Shown here one piece after another: positions 6,913 through 15,028 of a stretch of DNA of 34,443 nt. Where the stretch lies: assembly GCA_018670095.1 (NCBI GenBank), contig JABHRR010000005.1:1-34443 (forward strand). The letters run 5' to 3'. This DNA is from Candidatus Woesearchaeota archaeon. Lineage in GTDB: Archaea > Nanobdellota > Nanobdellia > Woesearchaeales > GW2011-AR9. Positions within the stretch are counted from its first letter, which is position 1. Each line of letters opens with the position of its first letter. Both the position numbers and the translations under genes were made by a program. Under the pieces are notes generated by a model, which saw nothing but the letters and a program-made list of their open reading frames with translations, made no database searches and was not told where the DNA came from.

Positions 6913-7632
6913 TTAAGCAATTCTGTCTGGAAAATTGCTATAAATCCCATCTACTGCTAAAAGTTTTAATCTATCAATTTTATTTTTAGAATTCGCCACC
7001 CACACATTAACTTTTAAATTGTTTTTATGTAAAAAATCAATCATTCCTTTCGTTGCTAAAGGTGATGTTAAATTAACTTCATTAACATTAGCAGCTTTTA
7101 CTCTTCTTAAGATCAATCTTTTTGTAATTGGCAAAATTAATAAACGAGATATATCAAATAATACTTGCCCCAAATCAGTTTTTGTTGACCAATAAATTAA
7201 CGCAGCATTAATACCGTTTTTCTTGGCCTCTAACAAACTTTCTTTATGGTTAGAAGAAATAATGGTTTGTTTAACAAAACGTTCTTTAACAACAATTTCT
7301 ATAACTTTCTTGACAGAATTAATTTCTTTTATTTCAATATTTAATTTACATTTATTTCTACAAACTTTTATCACTTCTTCTAAAGTAGGGATCTTTTCTC
7401 CTTTCCCTGCGTTTAGAGTTTTAATTTCTTTTAAAGTTAGTTCAGAAACTTTTCCTTTACCATTAGTTGTTCTGTTAACAGTTTCGTCGTGGATAACAAC
7501 CAACTTATGATCTTTTGTTAACTGTACATCTAACTCTATGGCGTCAGAATTAAGCTTTATCGCTTTTTTAAAAGAACGCAGTGTATTCTCTGGTTCATAC
7601 CCAGAAGCACCTCGATGAGCGATTTTAAACAT
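6913..7632 (-). CDS. Glycerophosphodiester phosphodiesterase (GDPD family)
   Basis: This 239-residue enzyme is expected to hydrolyse glycerophosphodiesters to glycerol phosphate and an alcohol using a divalent metal ion. Core motifs are HRG at residues 6-8 with PENT at 14-17, the metal ligands Glu33 and Asp35 in AIELDVQ, His48 in VIHDE, and a later NIEIKE segment. No signal peptide is seen, so it is likely cytoplasmic, as UgpQ is. Length is normal for the single-domain family. It is on the same strand as the BRO-N gene but starts about 20 nt beyond the tiny downstream ORF. Linkage is possible but unproved. Archaeal substrates are unknown. Confidence 0.88.
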   Translation of the reverse strand: MFKIAHRGASGYEPENTLRSFKKAIKLNSDAIELDVQLTKDHKLVVIHDETVNRTTNGKGKVSELTLKEIKTLNAGKGEKIPTLEEVIKVCRNKCKLNIEIKEINSVKKVIEIVVKERFVKQTIISSNHKESLLEAKKNGINAALIYWSTKTDLGQVLFDISRLLILPITKRLILRRVKAANVNEVNLTSPLATKGMIDFLHKNNLKVNVWVANSKNKIDRLKLLAVDGIYSNFPDRIA

Positions 7633-7654
7633 ACTAGAAGGAATGTTTTAGAAG

Positions 7655-7765
7655 TTATAAAGATTTCTTATTTGTAGGGTTTAAATGTTTTAAAATTGCC
7701 AGAACATGAACACCAAATAAATCTTCAAAGTTTTTAGTAAGTTTAGTAATGATTTGTTTTTCCAT
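7655..7765 (-). CDS. Tiny ORF coupled to the BRO-N gene
   Basis: This 36-residue ORF starts with ATG one nucleotide after the BRO-N stop codon and ends in TAA. The peptide begins MEKQIITKLTKNFEDLFGVH and looks amphipathic and helical. The near-touching junction suggests translational coupling. It has no recognisable family and may be a chance ORF. Confidence 0.35.
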   Translation of the reverse strand: MEKQIITKLTKNFEDLFGVHVLAILKHLNPTNKKSL

Positions 7766-7766
7766 A

Positions 7767-8606
7767 TTAATCTTTATGTTCTATCTTGTTCTTATCTTTA
7801 AAATGAATCTCTTCTGCATTTTTTTTGGTTACTACTTTTTCGCCCAATCTTTTTTCAATCCGATCTTTGGCAACTTTTGCAGTTGCTCCACCTTCTTTAG
7901 CAATATCTTTACTTTCATCAAAATTAGAAGGATCTTCTTTTTCAGAGATTTCTTTAGTTGCCGCTTCCGCTAACATGTTCAAGACTAGTTCTATATTAGT
8001 CATGTTATCACGCAGATTCTCTTTCTTCAAACCCTTAAACTGCTTATAATCTTTGATTGTCTTTCCAGACCAGGCTTTAGTAATCTCGTTAGTTAAAATC
8101 GCAAAATCTTTTTTCTTATCAATTCCAACACGATTCCATTCATCAGTTAATTCCTTACGAACTTCAATAGTTTTCAATCTCTGATTTATCCAATCTTTAG
8201 AATAACCTTTTTGTAAATATGTCTTCATGGCTCTATCAATAGTTAACTCTGGATCAGACATTTCATCAATTCTCTCATTACCAACTTTTGCCAGCCACAT
8301 CTTAAACGGTTCTGCTTTCTTAGAAGGTATTGACTGAATTAAACGAAGTAATTGTTCAGTATCAGCTACATCAGTGTTGTAAAATTTGCCATCAGAAGAT
8401 TCTAATTTCAGTTGACTACAATTTGTAGCCAACTGGCTTCCCTCGGCTTTTAAACGAGTTTTAAGAACACTCCAGTATTTTCTGGGATTAGGACTTTCAG
8501 TAAGAATAGCGACAATATCAACTATTGAGAAATACCATTTTTCCTCATCTTCATCCCATTTAGTTCTTATTTTATGATGTTCAAAGAGTTTTATAGCATT
8601 GTTCAT
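7767..8606 (-). CDS. BRO-N domain protein (phage antirepressor type)
   Basis: This is a 279-residue protein. Residues about 1-110 resemble the BRO-N domain, a DNA-binding module found in phage antirepressors and baculovirus BRO proteins, with a characteristic segment around WYFSIVDIVAILTES (24-38) and a later LLRLIQSIPSKKAEPFKMWLA block. The rest is helical with basic stretches and may serve in DNA or partner binding. Such proteins are common in mobile or phage-derived regions and also as chromosomal genes of unknown role. The start fits a leaderless transcript: the TATA box at 8629-8637 lies about 27 nt upstream. The promoter shares a CACTGGTCA element with the homing-endonuclease gene. Confidence 0.7.
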   Translation of the reverse strand: MNNAIKLFEHHKIRTKWDEDEEKWYFSIVDIVAILTESPNPRKYWSVLKTRLKAEGSQLATNCSQLKLESSDGKFYNTDVADTEQLLRLIQSIPSKKAEPFKMWLAKVGNERIDEMSDPELTIDRAMKTYLQKGYSKDWINQRLKTIEVRKELTDEWNRVGIDKKKDFAILTNEITKAWSGKTIKDYKQFKGLKKENLRDNMTNIELVLNMLAEAATKEISEKEDPSNFDESKDIAKEGGATAKVAKDRIEKRLGEKVVTKKNAEEIHFKDKNKIEHKD

Positions 8607-8625
8607 ATTAAACTTAATAGTAGAA

Positions 8626-8659
8626 CTTATTTATATATCTTGTCCAGACCTGACCAGTG
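8626..8659 (-). promoter_or_regulatory. BRO-N promoter with CACTGGTCA upstream element
   Basis: Read on the minus strand, CACTGGTCA (8651-8659) is followed by a 13-nt spacer and then TATATAAATAAG (8626-8637). The TATA box is about 27 nt upstream of the ATG. The same 9-mer at the same 13-nt distance precedes the TATA box of the homing-endonuclease gene (23063-23093). Confidence 0.55.
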
Positions 8660-8701
8660 CGGGAGTGGGTACTAAATGCACCTTTTTAGAATCTATTTAT
8701 T

Positions 8702-10060
8702 TTACTTCTTCTCTAATTTTTCAATCTTCTTATCTCGCATACCAAGTTTTTCATCAAGCTTATCATTTTCATGGCTAAGCTTGATTATTTCCTTTTGTTT
8801 TTCTTTACTTTCAGCTTCAGTTTTCTTAATAGAATATTCTTTTCTTTCAATCTCTGCGTTTAGTTTGGAAATTTCTTTTTCCAACTTTTTAATTTCATTT
8901 TCTTGATCCTGATTTGAAACTTCTAAAGCTTTATACTTATCTTTTTCCTTCTTAATCCTTCTAAGCTCTTTATTAAAATAATCTGCACGTTCTTCTTCAT
9001 CAAAGTTTTTTACAATTTCTTTGTATTCTTTCCGATCTTTAACAGGAGTAATTTGTATTTGTTCAGTTTCATCTTTTGAAGAGAACAAATAGTAACCTAA
9101 CCCTGCAGTTTTTAATTTTTGAAAATTAACTTTAGGTATCCTTAATTGTTTTGAGAGGAAGACTGCATCTTTGTCTAATGATTCTTGGAAAGCAATAATA
9201 GTTCCGGCATTAGCCAAAATAGTTTCTGAGAAGTCTGTAGGCCTCTGTGAAGCTAGAATAATACCAACACCATACTTTCTAGACTCTCTCAATAATAATT
9301 CAACAGGAGAGCCCGGATACATCATTCGATGTGCTTCATCAATGATAATGTAAAGCCAATAATCTTCACACTTTCCTTTAATGTACAGAAAGTTAACTAG
9401 TTTTTTTAATAATAAATCTGCTACCAATGCTTTAACTTCATCTGTAGGAAAATCTAATAGTTCAATTACACTTAGATTTTTTATGATAGTGTCTAATGAT
9501 AAAGAAGTACCATCAGCTTCCATGAACAGATCAACATCGAATAAAACTGAGATTTTTGCTAATAGTTTTGGTACGCCTTGATTCTTTATTGGCGTATCGA
9601 AAATAATATCTCTGAAAAATGAGAATGGTAACAATTCGATATCGCCGTTGTTTGCTTTTTTAATATCTTTAATACCTGACTTTAAGTAGAATGCTTTAAT
9701 CGCTTCCCTAATAATAGCTTCTTGCACATCTCCTAAAGAGAAAACACTAGCAATCATTTTAGAAACTTTATAACAAACATCTAACGGCTTTTCATTAATT
9801 TGTACTTCTAACGGATGTAAAGTTGCTTTATCTATCTGTACTAAATTGTCTGCGAAAACTTTGAAATCATTATGAAAGTCTAGAATTATTGAATTGATCT
9901 TACTCTTCTTTAATTCCAACATAATCGCTTTAAGAGTTTCTGTTTTCCCTGATCCTGAACCGCCTACAGTGATTAGGTGCGGGTTCTTTTCTTGCTTCGG
10001 ATTCCAGAATACTTTGTTTTTATTGCTAGTTCCCAAGTATACAGACATATCTTTATTCAT
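8702..10060 (-). CDS. HerA/VirB4-like hexameric ATPase with C-terminal coiled coil
   Basis: This 452-residue P-loop ATPase belongs to the HerA-FtsK group. Walker A is GGSGSGKTE at residues 33-41, Walker B with catalytic acid is IIIDEAH at 238-244, and an ASQRP sensor-type motif lies at 270-274. From about residue 350 to the end it is Lys/Glu-rich and predicted coiled coil. The N-terminal HAS-barrel of classic HerA is absent. HerA proteins usually pair with the NurA nuclease to resect DNA ends, but no NurA is visible here. The nearest downstream gene encodes a BRO-N protein. It could instead pump or remodel DNA in a mobile element. Divergent from the methyltransferase gene. Confidence 0.8.
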   Translation of the reverse strand: MNKDMSVYLGTSNKNKVFWNPKQEKNPHLITVGGSGSGKTETLKAIMLELKKSKINSIILDFHNDFKVFADNLVQIDKATLHPLEVQINEKPLDVCYKVSKMIASVFSLGDVQEAIIREAIKAFYLKSGIKDIKKANNGDIELLPFSFFRDIIFDTPIKNQGVPKLLAKISVLFDVDLFMEADGTSLSLDTIIKNLSVIELLDFPTDEVKALVADLLLKKLVNFLYIKGKCEDYWLYIIIDEAHRMMYPGSPVELLLRESRKYGVGIILASQRPTDFSETILANAGTIIAFQESLDKDAVFLSKQLRIPKVNFQKLKTAGLGYYLFSSKDETEQIQITPVKDRKEYKEIVKNFDEEERADYFNKELRRIKKEKDKYKALEVSNQDQENEIKKLEKEISKLNAEIERKEYSIKKTEAESKEKQKEIIKLSHENDKLDEKLGMRDKKIEKLEKK

Positions 10061-10232
10061 TTTAGCTATATACTCGAATAGCGGGGTTTAAGAATCTTTT
10101 GGTTTTAAGAGAAATATTGCTTAGTTTGCTCGATAGGTGTTAAATTCAATAAATTTAAAGCCCTAAAAATAGAAAAGGCAATCTCTAAAATGTTTTAGTA
10201 ACATTTATTAACTAATATAATGTTTTAATCAT

Positions 10233-10865
10233 ATGGCTTGGGAAGAAATCTTTAAAAAAAAAGAGGATCAATTTTTACGAAAACCTCATGAAGATTTAAA
10301 TAAACTGATTAAGTTATTCAAAAAGAATAAATTAAGTAAAATTCTAGATCTTGGTTGTGGTTCAGGAAGACACGTTGTTGATTTAGCAAAAAATGGATTT
10401 GAAGTGTATGGAATGGACAACGCACCCTCAGGATTAAAACAAACAAGAGAAAAACTTAAACATTTAAATCTCAAAGCAAAATTGAAGAATGCCAATTGCT
10501 ACAAAACCTTCCCTTACAAAAATAATTTTTTTGATGCAATAATTTCTGTTCAAGTTATTCATCATGCAAAAATCAAAGATATTAAAAAATGTATTTCTGA
10601 GATTGAAAGAGTTCTTAAACCAAATGGGTATGTGTTTATTACAATAACAAAATGCAAACACCATAAATCAACTAAAACAAAAATGAAATTGATCGAACCA
10701 AGTACCTACATAATGTTAAGTGGTTTTGAGAAAGGTGTCCCACACCATATTTTCAACAAAAATAGACTCAAACAATATTTCAATAAATTTAAAATAATTG
10801 ATATTTGGACAGACAAAGCAGACCATTTTTGCTTACTGGGTAAACTTAAAGCGATTGCCCCTTAA
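10233..10865 (+). CDS. Class I SAM-dependent methyltransferase
   Basis: This 210-residue protein has a Rossmann-like SAM-binding fold. Motif I is ILDLGCGSGRH at about residues 37-47, followed by an acidic residue in VYGMDNAPSG (the ribose-binding position) and a motif near SVQVIHH. The length fits a single catalytic domain. The substrate cannot be named. The upstream AACATTTATTAA (about 10200-10211) is a TATA-like box some 25-30 nt before the ATG and there is no ribosome site, suggesting a leaderless transcript. It is followed by GIY-YIG and kinase genes on the same strand, each with its own promoter-like spacing. Confidence 0.8.
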   Translation: MAWEEIFKKKEDQFLRKPHEDLNKLIKLFKKNKLSKILDLGCGSGRHVVDLAKNGFEVYGMDNAPSGLKQTREKLKHLNLKAKLKNANCYKTFPYKNNFFDAIISVQVIHHAKIKDIKKCISEIERVLKPNGYVFITITKCKHHKSTKTKMKLIEPSTYIMLSGFEKGVPHHIFNKNRLKQYFNKFKIIDIWTDKADHFCLLGKLKAIAP

Positions 10866-10917
10866 TTCTTGTTCATCAACAACAAACAATTATAAACCCC
10901 AAATATCTAGTAACAAG

Positions 10918-11187
10918 ATGATAAAAGAACCCTGGTTTGTTTACATCTTAGAATGTCATGACGAATCTCTGTATACAGGAATTACAAACAATCTAGAAAA
11001 ACGTATGCTTACCCACAAAAATGGTAAAGGAAGTAAATATGTCCGTGCAAAAGGGTTTAAACAAATTCTGCATGTTATAACTGTTAATAATAAAAGTGAA
11101 GCTGCAAAAATGGAATATCAAATTAAACAGTTAGAAAGGAACGATAAAATAACTTTTTTTATGAAACATTTAGACTTGCTATATTAG
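10918..11187 (+). CDS. GIY-YIG domain protein (UPF0213/YhbQ-like)
   Basis: This 89-residue single-domain protein of the GIY-YIG nuclease superfamily has FVYILEC at residues 7-13, LYTGITNNLEKR at 18-29 (the GIY-YIG core reads VYI..YTG), then a basic helix and a late Glu in KMEYQIKQLE that fits the metal ligand. Small stand-alone members are structure-specific or uncharacterised nucleases. I chose ATG 10918 because the N-terminus is then a normal family start and ATTATAAAC at about 10889-10897 lies about 25 nt upstream. The longer frame from 10798 runs into the methyltransferase gene. Confidence 0.8.
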   Translation: MIKEPWFVYILECHDESLYTGITNNLEKRMLTHKNGKGSKYVRAKGFKQILHVITVNNKSEAAKMEYQIKQLERNDKITFFMKHLDLLY

Positions 11188-11223
11188 TAATTATTATAAA
11201 CTAGCAACAAAATTTTACTAATT

Positions 11224-11715
11224 ATGAGCCATTTCATTATTATTAGGGGAGCTGCAGGAGTAGGTAAATCTACGATAACAAAAGAACTTGCAGAGATTAC
11301 TACTGCTAAAGTTTACCAGTATGATCAAATCATGAAAAGTTTAGGATTCAATTTTATCCAGGGAGAAAAATGGATTCCATTACACAAATATTTAGAAGCA
11401 GATAAAGTTATGATCCCTAAGTTTCAAAAGGAACTAGCAGAAAATGTTTCTTTAATTTTTGACGGAAATTTCTATCATTATGAACAAATTGATCAACTAA
11501 TAAAACAGTTAAATTGTCCCCATTACATTTTCACATTGAAAGCAAATTTAGAAGAGTGTATTAAACGTAACAAAACCAGAATTGGAAAATTAGCTGATGC
11601 AGCAGTAAAAGAAGTTTTTGAGATTACTAAAGATCAGAATTATGGGATTATAATTGAAACAGATAATAAAACAACTCAAGAAGTTGTTGAAGAAATTATT
11701 AAACAGATTAATTAA
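11224..11715 (+). CDS. P-loop kinase-like protein
   Basis: This 163-residue protein has a Walker A motif GAAGVGKST at residues 9-17, followed by the layout of small phosphotransferases (AAA_33/zeta-toxin/nucleoside-kinase-like). There is a substrate-binding DQIMKSLG region, an IFDGNF strand (Walker B-like), and a lid-type segment with ECIKRNKTRIGK. It likely phosphorylates a small molecule. The substrate is not predictable and no antitoxin partner is evident. Its last 4 nt overlap the convergent J-domain gene. Confidence 0.65.
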   Translation: MSHFIIIRGAAGVGKSTITKELAEITTAKVYQYDQIMKSLGFNFIQGEKWIPLHKYLEADKVMIPKFQKELAENVSLIFDGNFYHYEQIDQLIKQLNCPHYIFTLKANLEECIKRNKTRIGKLADAAVKEVFEITKDQNYGIIIETDNKTTQEVVEEIIKQIN

Positions 11716-12251
11716 GTAAGTTCTCTTTTCAACATTTTGTGAGCTTTATTAACTTCTTTAAATTTTTCTGTACTACCGCCTTCAACATCAGGATGAGATT
11801 CTTTAGCCATCTTTTTGTAATGTTGATTAATCAATTCTAAGTCATTACAATCTTCTTCAACACCTAAAAGTTTTCTTGATTCTTTACGTTTCTCTTCAAC
11901 ATCACGATCTTCAGAAAAATCAATAATAAATTGTTTAACAGTTTTTTCTTTATTCAAAATTAAATTCACTTCACATTCAATTACTTTAAACACAACATAA
12001 ATGTTTTCAACAAATTTTCTAGATAAAGTATAACTATAATAAAGATTTTGACCTTCAAAATACCAAGAAACAGAAGCTCTTCCTCGCTTATACGCAACAG
12101 GTTGTAAAGGCACATCAATGTCATCTTCAACAACACCAATTTTTTTAAGTAAAGTGATGACATTATTCTTGAATTGTAAAGCCCTTCTGTCGAAAGAATC
12201 TCTAATTAATGGAGCGTTAAATTCATGTCCTTTTACTGTCATTTTAGCCAT
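11712..12251 (-). CDS. C-terminal J-domain protein
   Basis: This 179-residue protein has an unfamiliar N-terminal domain (about residues 1-115) and a DnaJ J domain at the C-terminus (about 124-179). The Hsp70-activating HPD tripeptide is at 153-155, in KESHPDVEGG, and helix III follows in FKEVNKAHKML. It should stimulate an Hsp70 (DnaK) ATPase, with the N-terminal part recruiting a client or partner. No dnaK lies nearby. It is a single gene, convergent with the kinase gene by a 4-nt overlap. Confidence 0.75.
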   Translation of the reverse strand: MAKMTVKGHEFNAPLIRDSFDRRALQFKNNVITLLKKIGVVEDDIDVPLQPVAYKRGRASVSWYFEGQNLYYSYTLSRKFVENIYVVFKVIECEVNLILNKEKTVKQFIIDFSEDRDVEEKRKESRKLLGVEEDCNDLELINQHYKKMAKESHPDVEGGSTEKFKEVNKAHKMLKRELT

Positions 12252-12328
12252 TTTTTATTGTGATTATACGAAATTTAATTACCTGTTTATAAATGTATAC
12301 TACAGAATATAGATTTTATAAAAAAACT

Positions 12329-13873
12329 CTAAAATTTTTCCAAACTCAACTGTCCTTTCCGCGTCCCTTTTGGAATTTCCTTTACTTCTAATCCCAATTG
12401 TTTGTAAACATCAACAGCGAGTTTGCTTCCCAAAATCTGGGCCAATGAAGTTAAATCAGTTCTCTTCAAATCACCTAAATCTTTCAATCCGTTTAGAACT
12501 AATTTTCTAGCACGAACACGACCGACCCCTTTCAACTTCAATAATGGAAGAAGTTCTTCTTTCACCCCATTCTTAACTCGAATTCTTAATTTGTGAATCT
12601 CTTTGATCAAATTATTACTCATCATACTTACTCTGGCTAATTCCGAAGAAGCATACAATAACCAGTCAGCAATTTCAATCTTTACTCTAATTTCTCCCGG
12701 ACGAATATCATAATTCTCTAACAAAAAATCCTCATTAGTTTCGTTAATCCAAGCATCAAAGAACAACGTTGTCTTAATAGAATTGATAAATTCATCATAT
12801 TCTAAGTCAAAAGCAGAAGGTTCATCTTGCAATAATTTATCATAATTCTTAACCAATTCTTCTTGAATTCTTTCTTGTTCTTTAGCTCTGACTCTCAGTA
12901 ACGGACGCATTTCTAACGTATGAGAAATAGTTTGTAAAATAGAAAAACTATCTTTCTCTTCATTAAATCGCTGTAAACAATCCAATAAATGTCTCGCCGT
13001 TAATGGATCTAAATACAATTCAGAAACTCTTTTCCCCAACAAAGTTGCTTTTAATTTTCTAATTTCCTGATTATCTTTATTTAAATCTTTAGCGACAATA
13101 AAATCGTCTTGAATCCTATCTGCACCAGAAATGGTTACAAATTTCCATTCATCTAATAACGCTAACATTTTGTCCATAATCATTTCTAATTTCTTAAAAT
13201 CTCGAAACTGAGATGCCCAGAATGTTTTTGAAAAGAATTCTTTCATGTTTTTCTCGTCAGTAATTATCCCTGAAGCAATTAATGAAAGTAAATAAGTCCT
13301 AAGAACCGGTTCGACTGCTAATTTGGAATAGATCTCTTCCGGTTCGCCTAAAATATAGCGATCGTAAATCTCTTCTTTATCTTTTTCATCTTTTGCGATC
13401 ATAATCGCTTCTCCAAAAGATTCAAATTCAGGTCTGCCTGCTCTGCCTGCCATTTGCATATATTCTAAAACCGGAATCCAATCCATCCCCCATTTACCAG
13501 AAAACCTTTTAAGAGATTTGATAATCACACGATAAGCAGGCAAAGACATCCCTGCCGCTAAAGTGGGAGTGCAACAGATAACTTTTATTTTCCCACTTCT
13601 AAACTCATCTTCAATCAAATCTTTTTGTTTCTGTACTAAACCAGCGTGATGAAAAGCAATTCCTTTCCTAACACAACGTGATAATCTTCTGCACTGTTTT
13701 GTTGATGAAGAAGCTGCTTTGAGAACCACTTCTTCCATTTCAGGATGTTGAAAATTTGTTAGTTTAGAAATCTCTTCAGCAGTTTTTTCTGCAGAAGCTC
13801 TAGATTGAACAAAAACTATTGCTTGTTTGTTTAGTTTAATAGTTTCTACTGCTAATCGCTGAATATCATCCAT
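12329..13873 (-). CDS. hel308: Hel308/Ski2-like helicase, C-terminal half only
   Basis: Hel308 helicases (about 700 residues) unwind DNA at stalled forks. This 514-residue protein begins at the second RecA domain: AIVFVQSRASAEKTA at 18-32 (motif IV), GIAFHHAGL at 71-79, TPTLAAGMSLPAYRVII at 102-118 (motif V) and QMAGRAGRP at 140-148 (motif VI). Winged-helix and ratchet regions follow, then a helix-hairpin-helix near KLKGVGRVRARKL. The first RecA domain with Walker A and Walker B (about 200 residues) is absent. An in-frame TGA lies 9 nt before the ATG, so the frame does not extend upstream. TTAATAAAT about 25-30 nt upstream could be its own TATA box. It is either one half of a split gene or a decayed copy, and alone it cannot hydrolyse ATP. 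Confidence 0.8.
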   Translation of the reverse strand: MDDIQRLAVETIKLNKQAIVFVQSRASAEKTAEEISKLTNFQHPEMEEVVLKAASSSTKQCRRLSRCVRKGIAFHHAGLVQKQKDLIEDEFRSGKIKVICCTPTLAAGMSLPAYRVIIKSLKRFSGKWGMDWIPVLEYMQMAGRAGRPEFESFGEAIMIAKDEKDKEEIYDRYILGEPEEIYSKLAVEPVLRTYLLSLIASGIITDEKNMKEFFSKTFWASQFRDFKKLEMIMDKMLALLDEWKFVTISGADRIQDDFIVAKDLNKDNQEIRKLKATLLGKRVSELYLDPLTARHLLDCLQRFNEEKDSFSILQTISHTLEMRPLLRVRAKEQERIQEELVKNYDKLLQDEPSAFDLEYDEFINSIKTTLFFDAWINETNEDFLLENYDIRPGEIRVKIEIADWLLYASSELARVSMMSNNLIKEIHKLRIRVKNGVKEELLPLLKLKGVGRVRARKLVLNGLKDLGDLKRTDLTSLAQILGSKLAVDVYKQLGLEVKEIPKGTRKGQLSLEKF

Positions 13874-13935
13874 ATTTATTCAGGAGAGAAGGTGATTTAT
13901 TAAGTTAATGGTGATAAAATATAAGAAAGAAAATA

Positions 13936-14430
13936 TTACTTCTTTCTTCCTTTCGGAGCTTTGAACACGAACCAATCATCTTTAGTTATCGGATGAAAGT
14001 GATCTACTTCATTAATTAAAATACGAGCAGTTGTTTCTTTAACCGCGGCTATTTCTACTCTTACCCCTTCCGATTTCAAATGTCTTACCAGTTCCACGTA
14101 ATCTGAATCTCCAGACATGATAATGATTGAATCCACTTTGGAAGCTAGTTGTGTAGCTTTAATCGATAACGGAATGTCAGCAGATTTGTGACAGGGTATA
14201 ACTGAACCGTAATATTGATTGTGTAATCTTTCAGCAAGTTTGTCAGAAATATTTTTCCCTTCTCTGAAATAAATTAATCGATTCAAACCCCGATTACCTA
14301 ACAATTTTGGAATAAGTTTGTCAAAGTTGATCATTGCACTAGTATTCTTAGCAATATCATGAATACTTCTTTCGATATTGTTTCCATCACAGAGAATTGC
14401 TACAGATTGATTAATTAATAATTGTGTCAT
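13936..14430 (-). CDS. NYN-domain protein (LabA/DUF88-like, PIN fold)
   Basis: This 164-residue protein has the acidic residues of NYN/PIN-fold ribonucleases: LCDGNNIE at residues 13-20 (Asp15, Asn17), KSADIPLSIKA around 83-93, and MSGDSDYVELV about 104-114. Many LabA-like NYN proteins bind or cleave RNA, but the target is unknown. The start is supported by a GGGTGATG site on the minus strand at about 14436-14443. It is upstream of the helicase fragment on the same strand, separated by 62 nt. Confidence 0.75.
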   Translation of the reverse strand: MTQLLINQSVAILCDGNNIERSIHDIAKNTSAMINFDKLIPKLLGNRGLNRLIYFREGKNISDKLAERLHNQYYGSVIPCHKSADIPLSIKATQLASKVDSIIIMSGDSDYVELVRHLKSEGVRVEIAAVKETTARILINEVDHFHPITKDDWFVFKAPKGRKK

Positions 14431-14565
14431 TTATCATCACCCATTTTTTCATGGGTACCAAAAAATTTAAATTTTTTCAGTACCTACTTTTAATTTTAAT
14501 AGTAAAAGAGAATTCATAAAAGTATTTAAGCGTTATGTTTTATAATATAAATTTTAATTAAGAAA

Positions 14566-14703
14566 TTATTCTTTTTCTTTTTCTTTCTGATACTTTTCGT
14601 AATTCTTTTTACACTTATCACAAATAACTGGCTGCCTACTCTCAACTAGAACCCATACGTCTTTACAGACTCTACATTTCTTCTTAAATTGCAATTTTGC
14701 CAT
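14566..14703 (-). CDS. 45-residue zinc-ribbon protein
   Basis: The short ORF starts MAKLQFKKKCRVCKD and has two CxxC pairs (C10/C13 and C28/C31) spaced like a zinc ribbon, followed by a Lys/Glu-rich tail. The basic N-terminus and size resemble small archaeal zinc-ribbon nucleic-acid-binding proteins. Upstream on the minus strand a TATATAAA-like box around 14723-14730 fits a promoter. No ribosome site is seen. The specific role is unknown, but the cysteine pattern makes it likely to be real. Confidence 0.65.
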   Translation of the reverse strand: MAKLQFKKKCRVCKDVWVLVESRQPVICDKCKKNYEKYQKEKEKE

Positions 14704-14859
14704 ATTAAATAAAAGTTGGCTGTTTATATAAGCTTTTGTGTTTTTTATTGATTATAAGTGGTGAATTAAATATTATAAGTACAAATAAACCCATAGCATA
14801 AAAAACCAATATATGTAACTATTTCCAAAAGCTTACAAAAACCATAAATGATTTTTTAG

Positions 14860-14912
14860 GTTCAAGAAAATTAAAAATTTTCTGAACAAAAATTAAGTAT
14901 TAACTTAATTTT
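14860..14912. promoter_or_regulatory. Two tandem palindromes upstream of cspA
   Basis: The first palindrome is GTTCAAGAAAATT (14860-14872) against AATTTTCTGAAC ending at 14887, perfect except for one bulged base. The second is AAAATTAAGT (14889-14898) against ACTTAATTTT (14903-14912), a perfect 10-bp stem with a 4-nt loop. They lie about 20 nt upstream of the cspA TATA box. They could be operators or the ends of transcripts. The rest of 14704-14859 holds only AT-rich DNA and the zinc-ribbon promoter. Confidence 0.5.
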
Positions 14913-14931
14913 CTGATTCTTAACAGAAACC

Positions 14932-15017
14932 TTTATAAAACAAAAGAGTAATTCATTGATATAATTTAATACCACAAGTAAGAGCACAACTCTTTCTTAG
15001 TATTATTTAATTTGGAG
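14932..15017 (+). promoter_or_regulatory. cspA promoter and structured leader
   Basis: The TATA box TTTATAAA is at 14932-14939. A transcript starting about 25 nt later would have a leader of roughly 65 nt, long for this genome. The leader contains a hairpin, AAGAG (14980-14984) with CTCTT (14990-14994), and a strong GGAGG at 15013-15017. This could be a temperature- or growth-responsive leader. Confidence 0.55.
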
Positions 15018-15028
15018 GAAAATATCAA

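Noticed and set aside
7749-7973. Plus-strand Phe-rich frames opposite the BRO-N gene
   Set aside because: Composition is typical of antisense to Lys/Glu-rich sequence, and no promoter or ribosome site is present.
11224-12251. Toxin-antitoxin pair formed by the kinase-like and J-domain genes
   Set aside because: The genes are convergent rather than co-transcribed, and a J-domain protein is not a known antitoxin for zeta-type kinases.
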